DNA of 39,601 nucleotides from a virus. Under the pieces are notes generated by a model that made no database searches, was not told the origin of the DNA, and was given only the letters and a program-made list of their open reading frames with translations. The translations under genes and the position numbers were made by a program. Each line of letters opens with the position of its first letter. Position 1 is the first letter of the stretch. The stretch covers positions 1-39,601 of the IMG/VR virus record IMGVR_UViG_3300044546_001195; one strand, written 5' to 3'. This document shows, in pieces, positions 14,689 through 23,751 of the stretch.

Positions 14689-17600
14689 CTATTCATACAA
14701 GCTACTTGTACGATAAATATTTCGATGAAAGACAAGACATCCTGTTGGATACGTCGCATATGTTGTCGGGCTCGTCGAGTATGTAGTTCCTACAGTTAGT
14801 AGAGTTGTACTATAGAGAGTATTATTAAAACCGTTGATGAAATTTGAACAACGAATAGCACCACTATTTGAGCTGTAGTATGTTCCGGTTGCTGTAGTCA
14901 AGAATGCCCTTAGATAAACAAAGTGAATTGGGTATGGTGCACCGACAACACCATCCCAAGGAGTTCCTGGTAAAATACCCATAATATTTGGCGTTGTCGT
15001 CTTACCTGAGATGGCATATGCAACCGAATCGGATAAGGTAGGTGTAGTCGATGTAGTCGACCAACAAACTCCAGAGCTCAATACGGTTTCTCCACCATAT
15101 ATCGAATTAGAAAACGTCATAGAAACATATCCCTGTGGTGCAACATAAGCAGAATTTACTGCCTGTTCTGCCATTTGATATACCAACGGTAAAGCGTCAA
15201 TAGATATCGAAGTACGTCTCCAGTCTCTATTATAATCGAAGTCCCACGGACTATATGTTGCCGGCTCCCATTCTCGTTCCCACCAACCACGTCTCCACCA
15301 AGGAGTATATTCTTCATCCCATGTCGTATCCCAGACCCCTACATCTACTGCGTTAGTTGCCAACCTGAAGGCCCTTACTTTTTTGATGCCTGACTTACCA
15401 TCCGACTTTTGATATCCTACAGATGGAACTGATGCCTCTGAGCACGAGTAATAGTATGCAGTGGCTGCGTTTATTTCTGTTGATGTCCAATATGAACCTG
15501 CCAATGAATCAGATCCGAGTACAGTATTTACTATACTCCCAGCGTTGAATGCTTGATTCATTTCAAATACAGATGGTAAATACCAATCTGTGAATCCACC
15601 ACCAGTATAGTTGTCACATAACTTAGCTGCAGAAGTTGTGTGTCCACTTTGTCCGATTATACTTGTCTGATTATTTTCTCCTTTGAAGTCCGAAGTTGCA
15701 TTAGAAACCACTGACGTTATGTTTGACCATTGAGAATTTGCACTTACATCTTCTAAAGACATTATAAGATAGTTGAATATAGTTTTAGGATAATACCACA
15801 TTGCGACTATTATTCCACCACCATATAGCTCCCCGATATATCTATAGTTGTTAGGTCTTGAAAAAATTGAGTTTTTGTCTACCCATTTTGAATATCCAAC
15901 GGAGTTTAGTTTTAATATCTTTTCGTTACTAATCTCACCTATTTCAAGTGATAAGTTTTGTGATATTGAGAATGTGGGATTTCCATTTATCTCATGAGAG
16001 AAGAATTTGTTTGCATCATTAAAGTTGTCAAATCTGAATTTATCAGTATCGTAATTATTTCTTACTTCACCATAACTAATAGATTTGTTATATATCTGAA
16101 TACTTGCCAATGATCCTTTTAGAGGATTTACTGCAGTTGAATATCTACCGACAATAACATCACCGGCAATACCTGTTGCCATTGTGAATGTGGATGGAGC
16201 AGAAGAGTTTATATCAAGTACGGAATCTATATATGTCTTTAGATTTTTAGTTGTATTGTCAAAAGTAGCACAGACATGAGTCCATTTGTTCAAATCTATA
16301 CCTTTTGTACCAACCTTATCAACAATAACAGTTAAGTTTTTTAGTCTTACTCCTATTGTACTCAAAGTAGTTCCTAAAACTTGATAAACTTCCCATGGAC
16401 CACTGGTTGCACCGGTTGTATTCCATCTTACTATTATCGTGGAATTTCTTCTTTCTGTTAATTTTACCCAAAAAGAAACCGAAAGGTTCTGAATAGCTTG
16501 AAAGTCGACAGAGTTTGCCCATGCTAAATATGGATTTGTAGCAATAGTTCCTGGAAAGATTAGTTCTTTTCCATTGTATAAAGTGTTTGTTCTTTGAACT
16601 GCAGGTATTGTTGTAGTACCTGAGATAGTAAGAGTTGCGCTTCTCACATTACCACTTAGGTCGGTAACCGTTCCACTTATTGTTCCATCACCAGAATAAG
16701 AGTTCGTATTGTCGAAGTCTATACTTGTAAAGATATTGTTGTCTAATAACTTAGGTAGAATCTCATATCTTTTCTTCTCTACGCTGTAGTTCTTCATTAT
16801 TTCGTCTTTTGTAAGTGCTCTATTATAAATTCTAAACACAGACATATCCATTGGCATTATATAATTAAGGGCTGCTCTGAAACCACCAATTCTTCCTTGA
16901 CCAGAATTGAAGTTTGCAGTGGTGGCACTTGGTGTTGATGTAGGAAACTGTTGAGAAAGTATCTGCTCGTTTCCATTTATATAAATCTTATTGTTTGATA
17001 AAATATTTGGAGCAGTTCCAAGGGCTGCCCCTGTCTTCATCTCAAAAACATAATGATTCCAGTTATCAACCAGATTAAGTTTAGCTACTTGAGTAGTCGA
17101 TATTCCATATAAATCTGAACTATTTGTATTGAATCCTAAATGTCCGCTCGCGCAATATACATCATATTGATCCCAACCAAATATCATTTTTCCACTATAT
17201 GCAGGTTTTAGTCTTACCCAAGCTTCTACAGTTACGGTAGTCGTGTTTCCAACGGTTGTCTGAAAATCTACATAGGAATTCCCATTAAATCTAATGAATC
17301 CGCTCTCACTTGGTAAGTATACCGGCCCTGTAGGTGGAGTTCCACCAACATTTGTTCTTACATAGATGTTATCTACGCTAGGTCCGGATTTGGTTACCGA
17401 ATCGACATAACTTGCATTTGGTGCTGTTATCTTTATGGATATGTTCTTTCCACTGAATTGACTCAATTGTATGTGCACTGATGCACCAGTACCACTATTG
17501 TTGTTTCCAACGGTATTTGTTATTTGGGTTAGTAGAAAGTATGCTCCAGGTGTTCCTCCCGAATTGATAGAGACATATACGTTTACAGTAGCACTTACAG

Positions 17601-19767
17601 TGCTTTTGACGGTACTTTGGTCGAGAGTATCGAATTGTAGGTAAGCATATGATGACCCTACTGCGAAATAGTTTGAAACCAAAGATGATTCTCCGGTATT
17701 GTTGTATAAAGTTGGAGTAGTCGTTCCGGTTATTTTTGTAAAACCCCAAGCACCGACTAACCTATAAGCCAAGCTATCTAAGTTACCTCCAGTGTTTAGA
17801 TCTGCAAGTATATTTGTAATAGTTCCTCCTGATACCGAATTAGGGAAAGCGGATAGATTGAACAAATATGATGAATTCAATCCACCATTAACCAAATCTT
17901 TCCATTTGGTATATACTCCTAGGTTTAGATAGTCTACATCAGAGAAAGACTTTTTGATTGTAGAATCTAGATTCATTATCAATCCGTCACCTGTATAGAC
18001 AGACTCTTTTCTTACTGCTCTTACTCTTCCAAAGCTTGATTTGTTTTTAAAATAGTAATCAGCACCATTAGGAGTACCGGCAAAAGAATTAAAAGACATT
18101 GCAGCATTTGTGGAATTTGCTCCTCCAGATCCTGGTGGTCGAAAATATTCCGTTGATGTCCAATAATCTTTGATTAGGAAATTAAGACTATCATCCTTTA
18201 AAACTTTATTTATTATAGCTGCATTATTGAAGACTTGGTTTAGTTCGTAGTATGATGGTAGATACCAGTCATCATAACCAGAACCTCTATAATCAGCACA
18301 AACTTTTGCAGCACTATAGATTGTATTTAACGAGTTAGATTGTGCGATTATCACATCACTATTCAAATCTCCGTTATAAAGACTTTGTGCCAAAGCACCT
18401 ACGGTTGTACCCTGTGCTGCACCTGCAGCCCATCTGATATCTTGTATATAGGTCAGAGGTTCATAGTTCAATCCTGTTCCTGTAGAGTCGAACGAAATAT
18501 TTACCACCTCTTGTGCAGCAGGTACGTTCTGACCAACACCTGATGTTATTGGAGTCGTTTCAGAACCGACATAGTCTACATATATTCTGAATACACCCAT
18601 CGTTCCTTGTCCCTGATTGTATAGTATTCGGTAGTTTGCTGCAAGGTATTGAGCATTGGAAGACATCGCAGGATAATAAAAATCTACAGCAACCACACGA
18701 AAGACATTGACGACAGAAGTCGTAGTAGACTTTATTCTAAGCAATCCTTTTTGTACAACATTTGAATAGGTATACCCACCAGGAATGGTAGTAAATGAAC
18801 CAGCACCTGCCGCTTCATTTGGAACTAATCCAGATCCACCACCAGTTCCGTTTAAAGATAGGAAAAAGCCAGCCTGATCTACCAGATTTATATCTAAGTT
18901 GTGTATACATATAATAGCAACATTTTGAAGATTTCCACCACCATATGGACCAGATCCATTTAAATCGTGATAGGTTAAGAATTTATTCGTTGAGGTGGAT
19001 GTTCCAGGATTATCTAAAGTAGCATTAGTACCCATTTTGTATGGAATGGTTGTGATAGTTCCAATCGAGCCCGCACCATCTTCTGTAGTGATGTCCTCGT
19101 TCGATACGATAAGAACTTTTTCATCTTCTGCTTCTTTCCAAACTGCCGCGACTATTCCTCCTCCATATTTCTCTCCTATGTAGTGACCAAATGAGAAAAG
19201 AGACTTTACTGGTTTCCAAGTAGCCAACCCTGAAGAATCGGATGTCAATACTCTTTCAACACCCTCACTTGCATCTCTTATTTGTAAAGGATCGTAGAAT
19301 CCTACCGTAGTATCTGATATATAGTATCCATGTGCATCGGATGCACCGTATGTAGATATAGAAAATTGTGCACCATACTTATTTACATTAGCGGCAAATA
19401 TGTCGTAGTATCCAGAACAATATGCCCTAACATAGTAAGTAGTGTTTGGTAACAGAGTATCTATCTTCACACTATAGTCCCAATTTATTGAAGAAGCAGC
19501 GGCGCTATAAATTTCGGGTTTCATCAAAGAATCAATAACCTGTCCGGATATTGGTACTAAAGTATCAGTAGTGGTTGTATTTGAAATGGATTGTGCAGTT
19601 GTTATTGATATTGGTTGTGTACTATAAATAAAACCTAATCTTATATTAGTAATTCCTGGTCCAAAAGAACTCGGAATAAAAAATCCTGTTCCTTTTGCGA
19701 TTATCGAGCTATCTAATCTATTGGTTAATTCTATAGTTACTGAACCTAATTGTGCTGATGTTGCCAT
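14689..19767 (-). CDS. Giant tail adhesin with lectin-like, LamG and Fn3-like domains
   Basis: A 1692-residue, Ser/Thr/Gly/Asn-rich protein. In order: an Fn3-like region (1-150, with LLPNTTYYVRAY); a module from about 195 (YIGEKYGGGIVAAVW) to about 590 with DWYLPSYYELNQ near 499 and YWTSTE near 539; two LamG/concanavalin-like domains (about 824-1005 and 1066-1242, each ending in an F/I-x-I-Y-N-R/K-x-hydrophobic strand); a second copy of the first module (about 1309-1469, YIGELYGGG, DWYLPSVFEMNQ, YWTSTE, VRAFR); and a C-terminal Fn3-like piece (SSGVCWSTT). The repeated module fits Lcl_C/DUF1566, related to C-type-lectin folds. A receptor-binding role at the tail tip or fibre is inferred. No signal peptide, and the 505-residue relative is 7 bases upstream. 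Confidence 0.85.
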   Translation of the reverse strand: MATSAQLGSVTIELTNRLDSSIIAKGTGFFIPSSFGPGITNIRLGFIYSTQPISITTAQSISNTTTTDTLVPISGQVIDSLMKPEIYSAAASSINWDYSVKIDTLLPNTTYYVRAYCSGYYDIFAANVNKYGAQFSISTYGASDAHGYYISDTTVGFYDPLQIRDASEGVERVLTSDSSGLATWKPVKSLFSFGHYIGEKYGGGIVAAVWKEAEDEKVLIVSNEDITTEDGAGSIGTITTIPYKMGTNATLDNPGTSTSTNKFLTYHDLNGSGPYGGGNLQNVAIICIHNLDINLVDQAGFFLSLNGTGGGSGLVPNEAAGAGSFTTIPGGYTYSNVVQKGLLRIKSTTTSVVNVFRVVAVDFYYPAMSSNAQYLAANYRILYNQGQGTMGVFRIYVDYVGSETTPITSGVGQNVPAAQEVVNISFDSTGTGLNYEPLTYIQDIRWAAGAAQGTTVGALAQSLYNGDLNSDVIIAQSNSLNTIYSAAKVCADYRGSGYDDWYLPSYYELNQVFNNAAIINKVLKDDSLNFLIKDYWTSTEYFRPPGSGGANSTNAAMSFNSFAGTPNGADYYFKNKSSFGRVRAVRKESVYTGDGLIMNLDSTIKKSFSDVDYLNLGVYTKWKDLVNGGLNSSYLFNLSAFPNSVSGGTITNILADLNTGGNLDSLAYRLVGAWGFTKITGTTTPTLYNNTGESSLVSNYFAVGSSYAYLQFDTLDQSTVKSTVSATVNVYVSINSGGTPGAYFLLTQITNTVGNNNSGTGASVHIQLSQFSGKNISIKITAPNASYVDSVTKSGPSVDNIYVRTNVGGTPPTGPVYLPSESGFIRFNGNSYVDFQTTVGNTTTVTVEAWVRLKPAYSGKMIFGWDQYDVYCASGHLGFNTNSSDLYGISTTQVAKLNLVDNWNHYVFEMKTGAALGTAPNILSNNKIYINGNEQILSQQFPTSTPSATTANFNSGQGRIGGFRAALNYIMPMDMSVFRIYNRALTKDEIMKNYSVEKKRYEILPKLLDNNIFTSIDFDNTNSYSGDGTISGTVTDLSGNVRSATLTISGTTTIPAVQRTNTLYNGKELIFPGTIATNPYLAWANSVDFQAIQNLSVSFWVKLTERRNSTIIVRWNTTGATSGPWEVYQVLGTTLSTIGVRLKNLTVIVDKVGTKGIDLNKWTHVCATFDNTTKNLKTYIDSVLDINSSAPSTFTMATGIAGDVIVGRYSTAVNPLKGSLASIQIYNKSISYGEVRNNYDTDKFRFDNFNDANKFFSHEINGNPTFSISQNLSLEIGEISNEKILKLNSVGYSKWVDKNSIFSRPNNYRYIGELYGGGIIVAMWYYPKTIFNYLIMSLEDVSANSQWSNITSVVSNATSDFKGENNQTSIIGQSGHTTSAAKLCDNYTGGGFTDWYLPSVFEMNQAFNAGSIVNTVLGSDSLAGSYWTSTEINAATAYYYSCSEASVPSVGYQKSDGKSGIKKVRAFRLATNAVDVGVWDTTWDEEYTPWWRRGWWEREWEPATYSPWDFDYNRDWRRTSISIDALPLVYQMAEQAVNSAYVAPQGYVSMTFSNSIYGGETVLSSGVCWSTTSTTPTLSDSVAYAISGKTTTPNIMGILPGTPWDGVVGAPYPIHFVYLRAFLTTATGTYYSSNSGAIRCSNFINGFNNTLYSTTLLTVGTTYSTSPTTYATYPTGCLVFHRNIYRTSSLYE

Positions 19768-19774
19768 AATTTAT

Positions 19775-21292
19775 TTAAGATTTATTTAGTATTTGACTTA
19801 CGTTTGCCACAAATTCCTGTGAATAAAACGGTGCTCCTGATCCATAATTGCTCGAAAGAAAGTTGAAATCAAGAACAACAACGATTGCACCTTTTGGTGC
19901 CAAAGACAAAGATCCGGTTTTCCAAACGACTGCGTGCCCTGTTAATGAATCTATTGGATTTTTTGTAATAGGAGTTCCTGTTCCTATCGAAGAAAATCTA
20001 CCGATGGCTGCAAAAGTAACGGTATTTCTGTTGTTTGCGATAAGAAATTCACTTTCTATATTCAATGAATTGTTAATACTTTGATTGGAGGACTGTATGT
20101 TTCCACCACCGAGATTTGTTATGAAACTTGCCAAATCATTATTTCGTGGTGTATAGTTTTGTGCATTCTCACCTAATATGAAAAGACCACCACCCTGTTG
20201 AAGATATGTTGTGTATTTTGTGGCAGCCCCAGTAGGAACCAGTAATGTTTGCACAGCGGCACCACCCTCTTGGACGTTTATATCCCATATATGGTCGTAT
20301 TGTGAAAGATTTGCAGGAATACTAGAATAACTAGTTATAACCGTAACTGTGTTACCAAGCGAAACCTCTGTTGCGGTTATATTAGCAACCATTGAAGTGG
20401 CAAAATATGGCGCTGGTTGATCATAAACTATCAATACCTTGCCGGTTTTGTTTCTATCCTGAACCCAAGTTATTCCGTTCCATCTCTTAACATCTTGTCG
20501 AAATGGTCTTGTAAACTTATAGGAGTTTTTAGAAGCTGTGGCGAACCTAACTCCACCAACAACACCCATATTTAGAAAGTGTGCACTTCCTGCATTATAT
20601 TCCGTCGAAGTCCAATAGCCTGTTGTTAAAATTCCGGCAGATTCATTTGCATTTACGAATAGGTCCATATTCGAAAATGCTCCAGTTGAAATATTTTCAA
20701 TAAGCGATAGTCCTTTATCAGTCGCATATTGAGAAATAACCCTATCGACTATGGCCGCATTGTTTGCCAAACAGTTGAGCTCAAAGGTTGAAGGTAAATA
20801 CCAATCACCATAAACACCCAGACCATAAAGATCCGCATTGATATAGTTTGCACACTTTGAAGCAGCCTTGTCTGCAGGATTAGTTGTACCAAGAGGTAAA
20901 CCTTGATTTATTATAGCTACACTATTGCTGGCACCAAAAGTATTTGATCTTGCAGTAGCTCCAATCGCCAGATTTGCTATGTTAGACCATTGAAAATAAA
21001 AATACTCACCTTCACTATAAGGTTCACTATAGTTCTTTACAGAAGCGATTAGACATATTTCGTAAAGTGTCTCTCTCTGCTCTCTCCAAACCGCGACTAC
21101 TATCCCACCACCATACAACTCTCCGATGAAATGATCCAATGGTTCTTCGTTACTACTATACTGATTAGGATTCTGCCAACTGGTATTACCATAGATGTCA
21201 GAAACGAGTATGTGTCCAGGATTGAAAGTCTTGTCGTCTATAACCAAGTTTTGATTTATCCTAAAACTGGTTCTATTAAGTGAATGTCCCAT
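19775..21292 (-). CDS. Second adhesin with Lcl_C/DUF1566 module and flavodoxin-like C-terminal domain
   Basis: A 505-residue protein whose first half (about 54-262) is a third copy of the module in the giant adhesin: FIGELYGGGIVVAVW, DWYLPSTFELNC, YWTSTEYNAG and RPFRQD. The second half (from about 284) changes character: KVLIVYDQPAPYF, then a DHIWDINVQ strand and YLQQGGGLFILGENAQN, the pattern of a class-I glutamine amidotransferase/flavodoxin-like fold without an obvious catalytic triad. It was probably recruited as a binding or structural domain. The N-terminal 50 residues may attach to the tail. It is the promoter-proximal gene of the adhesin pair, with AATATATAG 3 bases before its ATG. 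Confidence 0.8.
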   Translation of the reverse strand: MGHSLNRTSFRINQNLVIDDKTFNPGHILVSDIYGNTSWQNPNQYSSNEEPLDHFIGELYGGGIVVAVWREQRETLYEICLIASVKNYSEPYSEGEYFYFQWSNIANLAIGATARSNTFGASNSVAIINQGLPLGTTNPADKAASKCANYINADLYGLGVYGDWYLPSTFELNCLANNAAIVDRVISQYATDKGLSLIENISTGAFSNMDLFVNANESAGILTTGYWTSTEYNAGSAHFLNMGVVGGVRFATASKNSYKFTRPFRQDVKRWNGITWVQDRNKTGKVLIVYDQPAPYFATSMVANITATEVSLGNTVTVITSYSSIPANLSQYDHIWDINVQEGGAAVQTLLVPTGAATKYTTYLQQGGGLFILGENAQNYTPRNNDLASFITNLGGGNIQSSNQSINNSLNIESEFLIANNRNTVTFAAIGRFSSIGTGTPITKNPIDSLTGHAVVWKTGSLSLAPKGAIVVVLDFNFLSSNYGSGAPFYSQEFVANVSQILNKS

Positions 21293-21360
21293 AGTCTATA
21301 TATTCAAAAACTAAATCCCGAATTGGTTTTTTAATATATAAAAGAAACTAATATTTCAAT
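21293..21360. promoter_or_regulatory. Divergent promoter region between adhesin and neck genes
   Basis: A 68-base gap. TTAATATATAAA (21331-21342) is near-palindromic and faces both genes; it lies 19 bases before the neck ATG. No TTTG/TAnnTTTG pair is present, consistent with late, phage-controlled transcription of structural genes. Confidence 0.5.
21296..21304 (-). promoter_or_regulatory. AATATATA-N3-ATG start motif
   Basis: AATATATAG followed by ACT and the ATG of the 505-residue adhesin gene on the minus strand. Confidence 0.55.
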
Positions 21361-22143
21361 ATGGCAGATGAATACGTACCATACCAAGGAGGACTTACGA
21401 TAGACGAGTTTATCGATAGTATAAACACTGAGCTTACAATAGGATGTTCACTTCCAAGAACATTACCAGATGCTATGATCAGACAGATAGTAGAGAAAAG
21501 AGCTTTACCTTGGTTCTATAGATCCTACCAATACGCCGTTCAGAAGATGTACTTTCTTGTTAAAAAAGAAGCTTTCTTCTCTGAAGAGTTTACAAAATAC
21601 AACTACGTACAGGTTCCATGTGAGATTCAATCTGTAATCTACTTATACGAAGTAAGAGGTGATAGTCTTTTTCAGTTAGGTATAAATACTCCTAACCTTT
21701 CTGTGAACTTAGGGGTTACTAACCAACCATACTTGTCTTCTTATGTTACAACAATCGGGGAGTTAGGTATGTACAAAACTTTATTAGACAATATGTCTGA
21801 CTTATTGAACCAATTGAACAAATATACTTTGAAGTATCAGTTCAACCAGTTGAACCATAGACTTCACATTTTAACAAATGTTAAATATGATGTGATTATG
21901 GAAGCTTATGCTAATATACCACAGGAAAATCTTTTCAATGACGATTTGTTCTTCAAATATTGTGTTGGGTATGCAAAAACTGCATTAGGAAATATGGTTG
22001 GAAGATATGATTTTACTTTGCCCGGTGGTGTGAAGATAGCATCAGCAGACTTAATCTCACAAGGAAAAGAAGAAGTAAAAGAAGTTGAAGAAGAAGTAAA
22101 AGGACAATCAAACTCAGCATGGTTCTTTATGGTGAAGAAATGA
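21361..22143 (+). CDS. Neck protein, T4 gp14-like
   Basis: A 260-residue virion protein. The C-terminal part, FKYCVGYAKTALGNMVGRYD then LPGGVKI and a run of D/E/K before the end, matches the pattern of the gp14-type neck proteins of T4-like phages (KYxxALxKxxxGxxLxxFxxxxLPGGVxxxGxxI). The N-terminal part, DAMIRQIVEKRALPWFYRSY, is also typical of that family. Neck proteins complete the filled head and join it to the tail. The stop is TGA, and the frame stays open for 22 more codons after it. It is divergent from the adhesin genes and precedes a gene with a capsid-targeting-like N-terminus. Confidence 0.6.
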   Translation: MADEYVPYQGGLTIDEFIDSINTELTIGCSLPRTLPDAMIRQIVEKRALPWFYRSYQYAVQKMYFLVKKEAFFSEEFTKYNYVQVPCEIQSVIYLYEVRGDSLFQLGINTPNLSVNLGVTNQPYLSSYVTTIGELGMYKTLLDNMSDLLNQLNKYTLKYQFNQLNHRLHILTNVKYDVIMEAYANIPQENLFNDDLFFKYCVGYAKTALGNMVGRYDFTLPGGVKIASADLISQGKEEVKEVEEEVKGQSNSAWFFMVKK

Positions 22144-22236
22144 CTTAACCTATTAATAATCAATAAGTTAGTACGTCGTGCTTGGAATAGACAAGAGGTC
22201 CAGACTAAGTAGAGAAGAAATAAAAAACTTAATATC

Positions 22237-22899
22237 ATGAAATACTTAAAGAGATATAACGAAAATTTTAAAGGTTTTGCTAATGTTGATACTAGTCAAG
22301 AAGCTTTCAATAGATGTCAAAACTTATCAGAGGACGAATTATTAAAAATATTAAGAGAAAATTGTAAAAACTTTTCACTTAGTAATGACCTTTTATATAG
22401 AAATAAAGAATATTCTGGTGATTTTCAATTATTTAAACCATATAAAAGAAGAGCAAACCCAGTAACTTTTCCAAAATTCTTTAATAGAATAGAAGACGAT
22501 TCAAACTATCCCGTTAAAAGAAAGTTGTCTTTGATAGGTGGTACGAATCCATCATTCATATCGGATTTGTTCCGGGATAAAATGGCAAGCAATATCAATA
22601 GCGATTCAGATTTTACAGTTTATATAGTTATACCATTTGATAATTCTAAGATTGTTTTTTGTCCAGTTCCGGATTTATTATTTTTAGACGATAGAACAAA
22701 AGAAGAATATGTGAGTGGTGAGCCAGTTAGTGATAAAAACTTTGTGATGGTTGAATATACAAAAGACTTTAAAATTCCTGAGGAAGAGTTAAGTAAACTA
22801 CCCGGTCATAAATCATCTCATTCGGGTTATGAGTTTTTTACATCCAGTAATTGTTTACTAATTCATGAATCATATATAGATATTTTAAACCAAATTTAA
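22237..22899 (+). CDS. Unknown protein with capsid-targeting-like N-terminus; possible ADP-ribosyltransferase fold
   Basis: A 220-residue protein beginning MKYLKRYNENFKGF, one of six in this window with such a start, which recalls the T4 capsid-targeting peptide (MKTYQEFIAE). A possible protease site of the gp21 type (L-S-E) occurs near residue 32. The body contains LLYRNKEYSGDF, KRKLSLIGGTN and YIVIPFDNSKIVFCPVPDLL. A YR near the start followed by a serine-containing strand recalls ADP-ribosyltransferases such as T4 Alt and ModA, but no firm catalytic glutamate can be placed, so this is only a hypothesis. A palindromic terminator ends the gene. Confidence 0.65.
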   Translation: MKYLKRYNENFKGFANVDTSQEAFNRCQNLSEDELLKILRENCKNFSLSNDLLYRNKEYSGDFQLFKPYKRRANPVTFPKFFNRIEDDSNYPVKRKLSLIGGTNPSFISDLFRDKMASNINSDSDFTVYIVIPFDNSKIVFCPVPDLLFLDDRTKEEYVSGEPVSDKNFVMVEYTKDFKIPEEELSKLPGHKSSHSGYEFFTSSNCLLIHESYIDILNQI

Positions 22900-22901
22900 A
22901 T

Positions 22902-22933
22902 TAATAAAACCAGTCAATTGACTGGTTTTATTA
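22902..22933. terminator. Bidirectional terminator, 32-base perfect palindrome
   Basis: TAATAAAACCAGTCAA and its exact reverse complement form an uninterrupted palindrome between convergent genes. The stop codon of the reverse gene is inside it. Confidence 0.88.
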
Positions 22934-23165
22934 TTTCATCTATTCTCATTTCTCTCCATTCGTCTAATGTAACGAAGTAGTTCGAAGCAGGCATGTATCT
23001 TTGTCCTTGATCGTTCATCACATCGACTATACTCATTCTATCAGGACCAAACTGATCCATAAGAACCGTATACTGCTTTCCGTAAGTAAATGTTTCCCAA
23101 TTCTTTGTGATACAGACAATGATGTCGTCTCTTTTTAAGAGTTTAGTAGAAGATGTATTTTTCAT
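22914..23165 (-). CDS. Small protein of unknown function
   Basis: An 83-residue protein: KLLKRDDIIVCITKN, then TYGKQYTVLMDQFG and MSIVDVMNDQGQ. This beta-rich layout resembles small SH3-like or KOW-like barrels but no family is certain. It overlaps the upstream gene by 23 bases. Confidence 0.65.
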   Translation of the reverse strand: MKNTSSTKLLKRDDIIVCITKNWETFTYGKQYTVLMDQFGPDRMSIVDVMNDQGQRYMPASNYFVTLDEWREMRIDEIIKPVN

Positions 23166-23457
23166 CCTCTTTGATACAATAGATTGAGATAGGATAGATT
23201 CTCAAATCGTCGTTGCTTTCGTCAATCATAAATCTCATAGTACCATCTATAATCTCAGGGTTGATTATCTTAACCGTTGCGTTGTGTAGTCCTTTAAGAA
23301 CGGTATAAGAAACTTCATCCATTTCTTCAGTAAGAACCATATAGTTTTCTTTTCCCTGGATCTTTCCAGCCAATCCTTCGATGAAGTAAGACTTCTCGAT
23401 TATTCCTCTGAGTGCATCTGTTGCAGAACACTCTACTTTAATTTCATGCTTTACCAT
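23143..23457 (-). CDS. Small protein of unknown function
   Basis: A 104-residue protein beginning MVKHEIKVECSATDALRG, with alternating strand and helix character and an acidic middle (LTEEMDEVSYTVL). No family recognised. It overlaps the downstream gene by 23 bases. Confidence 0.65.
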   Translation of the reverse strand: MVKHEIKVECSATDALRGIIEKSYFIEGLAGKIQGKENYMVLTEEMDEVSYTVLKGLHNATVKIINPEIIDGTMRFMIDESNDDLRIYPISIYCIKEDEKYIFY

Positions 23458-23505
23458 TTCAAATCTTTTTGTTTATAGTCTTTGTATTGGTAAAATAGGA
23501 AAAGT

Positions 23506-23715
23506 TTACCCGTGATAAATGATGTTTATCGATGTTATCTCAGTATCATCACTTGGATAGATTTCTTTGAAGAGCTCATATCCTTCGTGTAAAGAATAGT
23601 TGTCAAATCCTTTGTTTATCTTTTTGATGATTGGGATAAGAGAATTTATCTGCGTGTGTGTCACCTCAATCTTTTCACGACTCTCTTCTGTGTCTATTAC
23701 TAAAAAACCTCTCAT
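23506..23715 (-). CDS. Small acidic protein of unknown function
   Basis: A 69-residue protein starting MRGFLVIDTEESREKIEV. Its start is preceded by the palindrome CTTATATATAAG, close to the A/T signals seen before other genes. No family recognised. Confidence 0.6.
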   Translation of the reverse strand: MRGFLVIDTEESREKIEVTHTQINSLIPIIKKINKGFDNYSLHEGYELFKEIYPSDDTEITSINIIYHG

Positions 23716-23751
23716 ATAAGTTCTTATTTTTACTTATATATAAGTTTTTTC

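Noticed and set aside
14689-21292. Diversity-generating retroelement acting on the lectin-like adhesin modules
   Set aside because: C-type-lectin-like folds are typical DGR targets, but no reverse transcriptase, accessory gene or adenine-rich template repeat was found in the window; the module copies differ too much to be template/variable pairs.
22142-22215. Open frame after the neck gene TGA stop: 22 further sense codons before TAG, suggesting TGA readthrough or recoding
   Set aside because: TGA is used as a normal stop in other genes here (for example the sensor kinase with its ATGA overlap), and 22 open codons are not improbable by chance.
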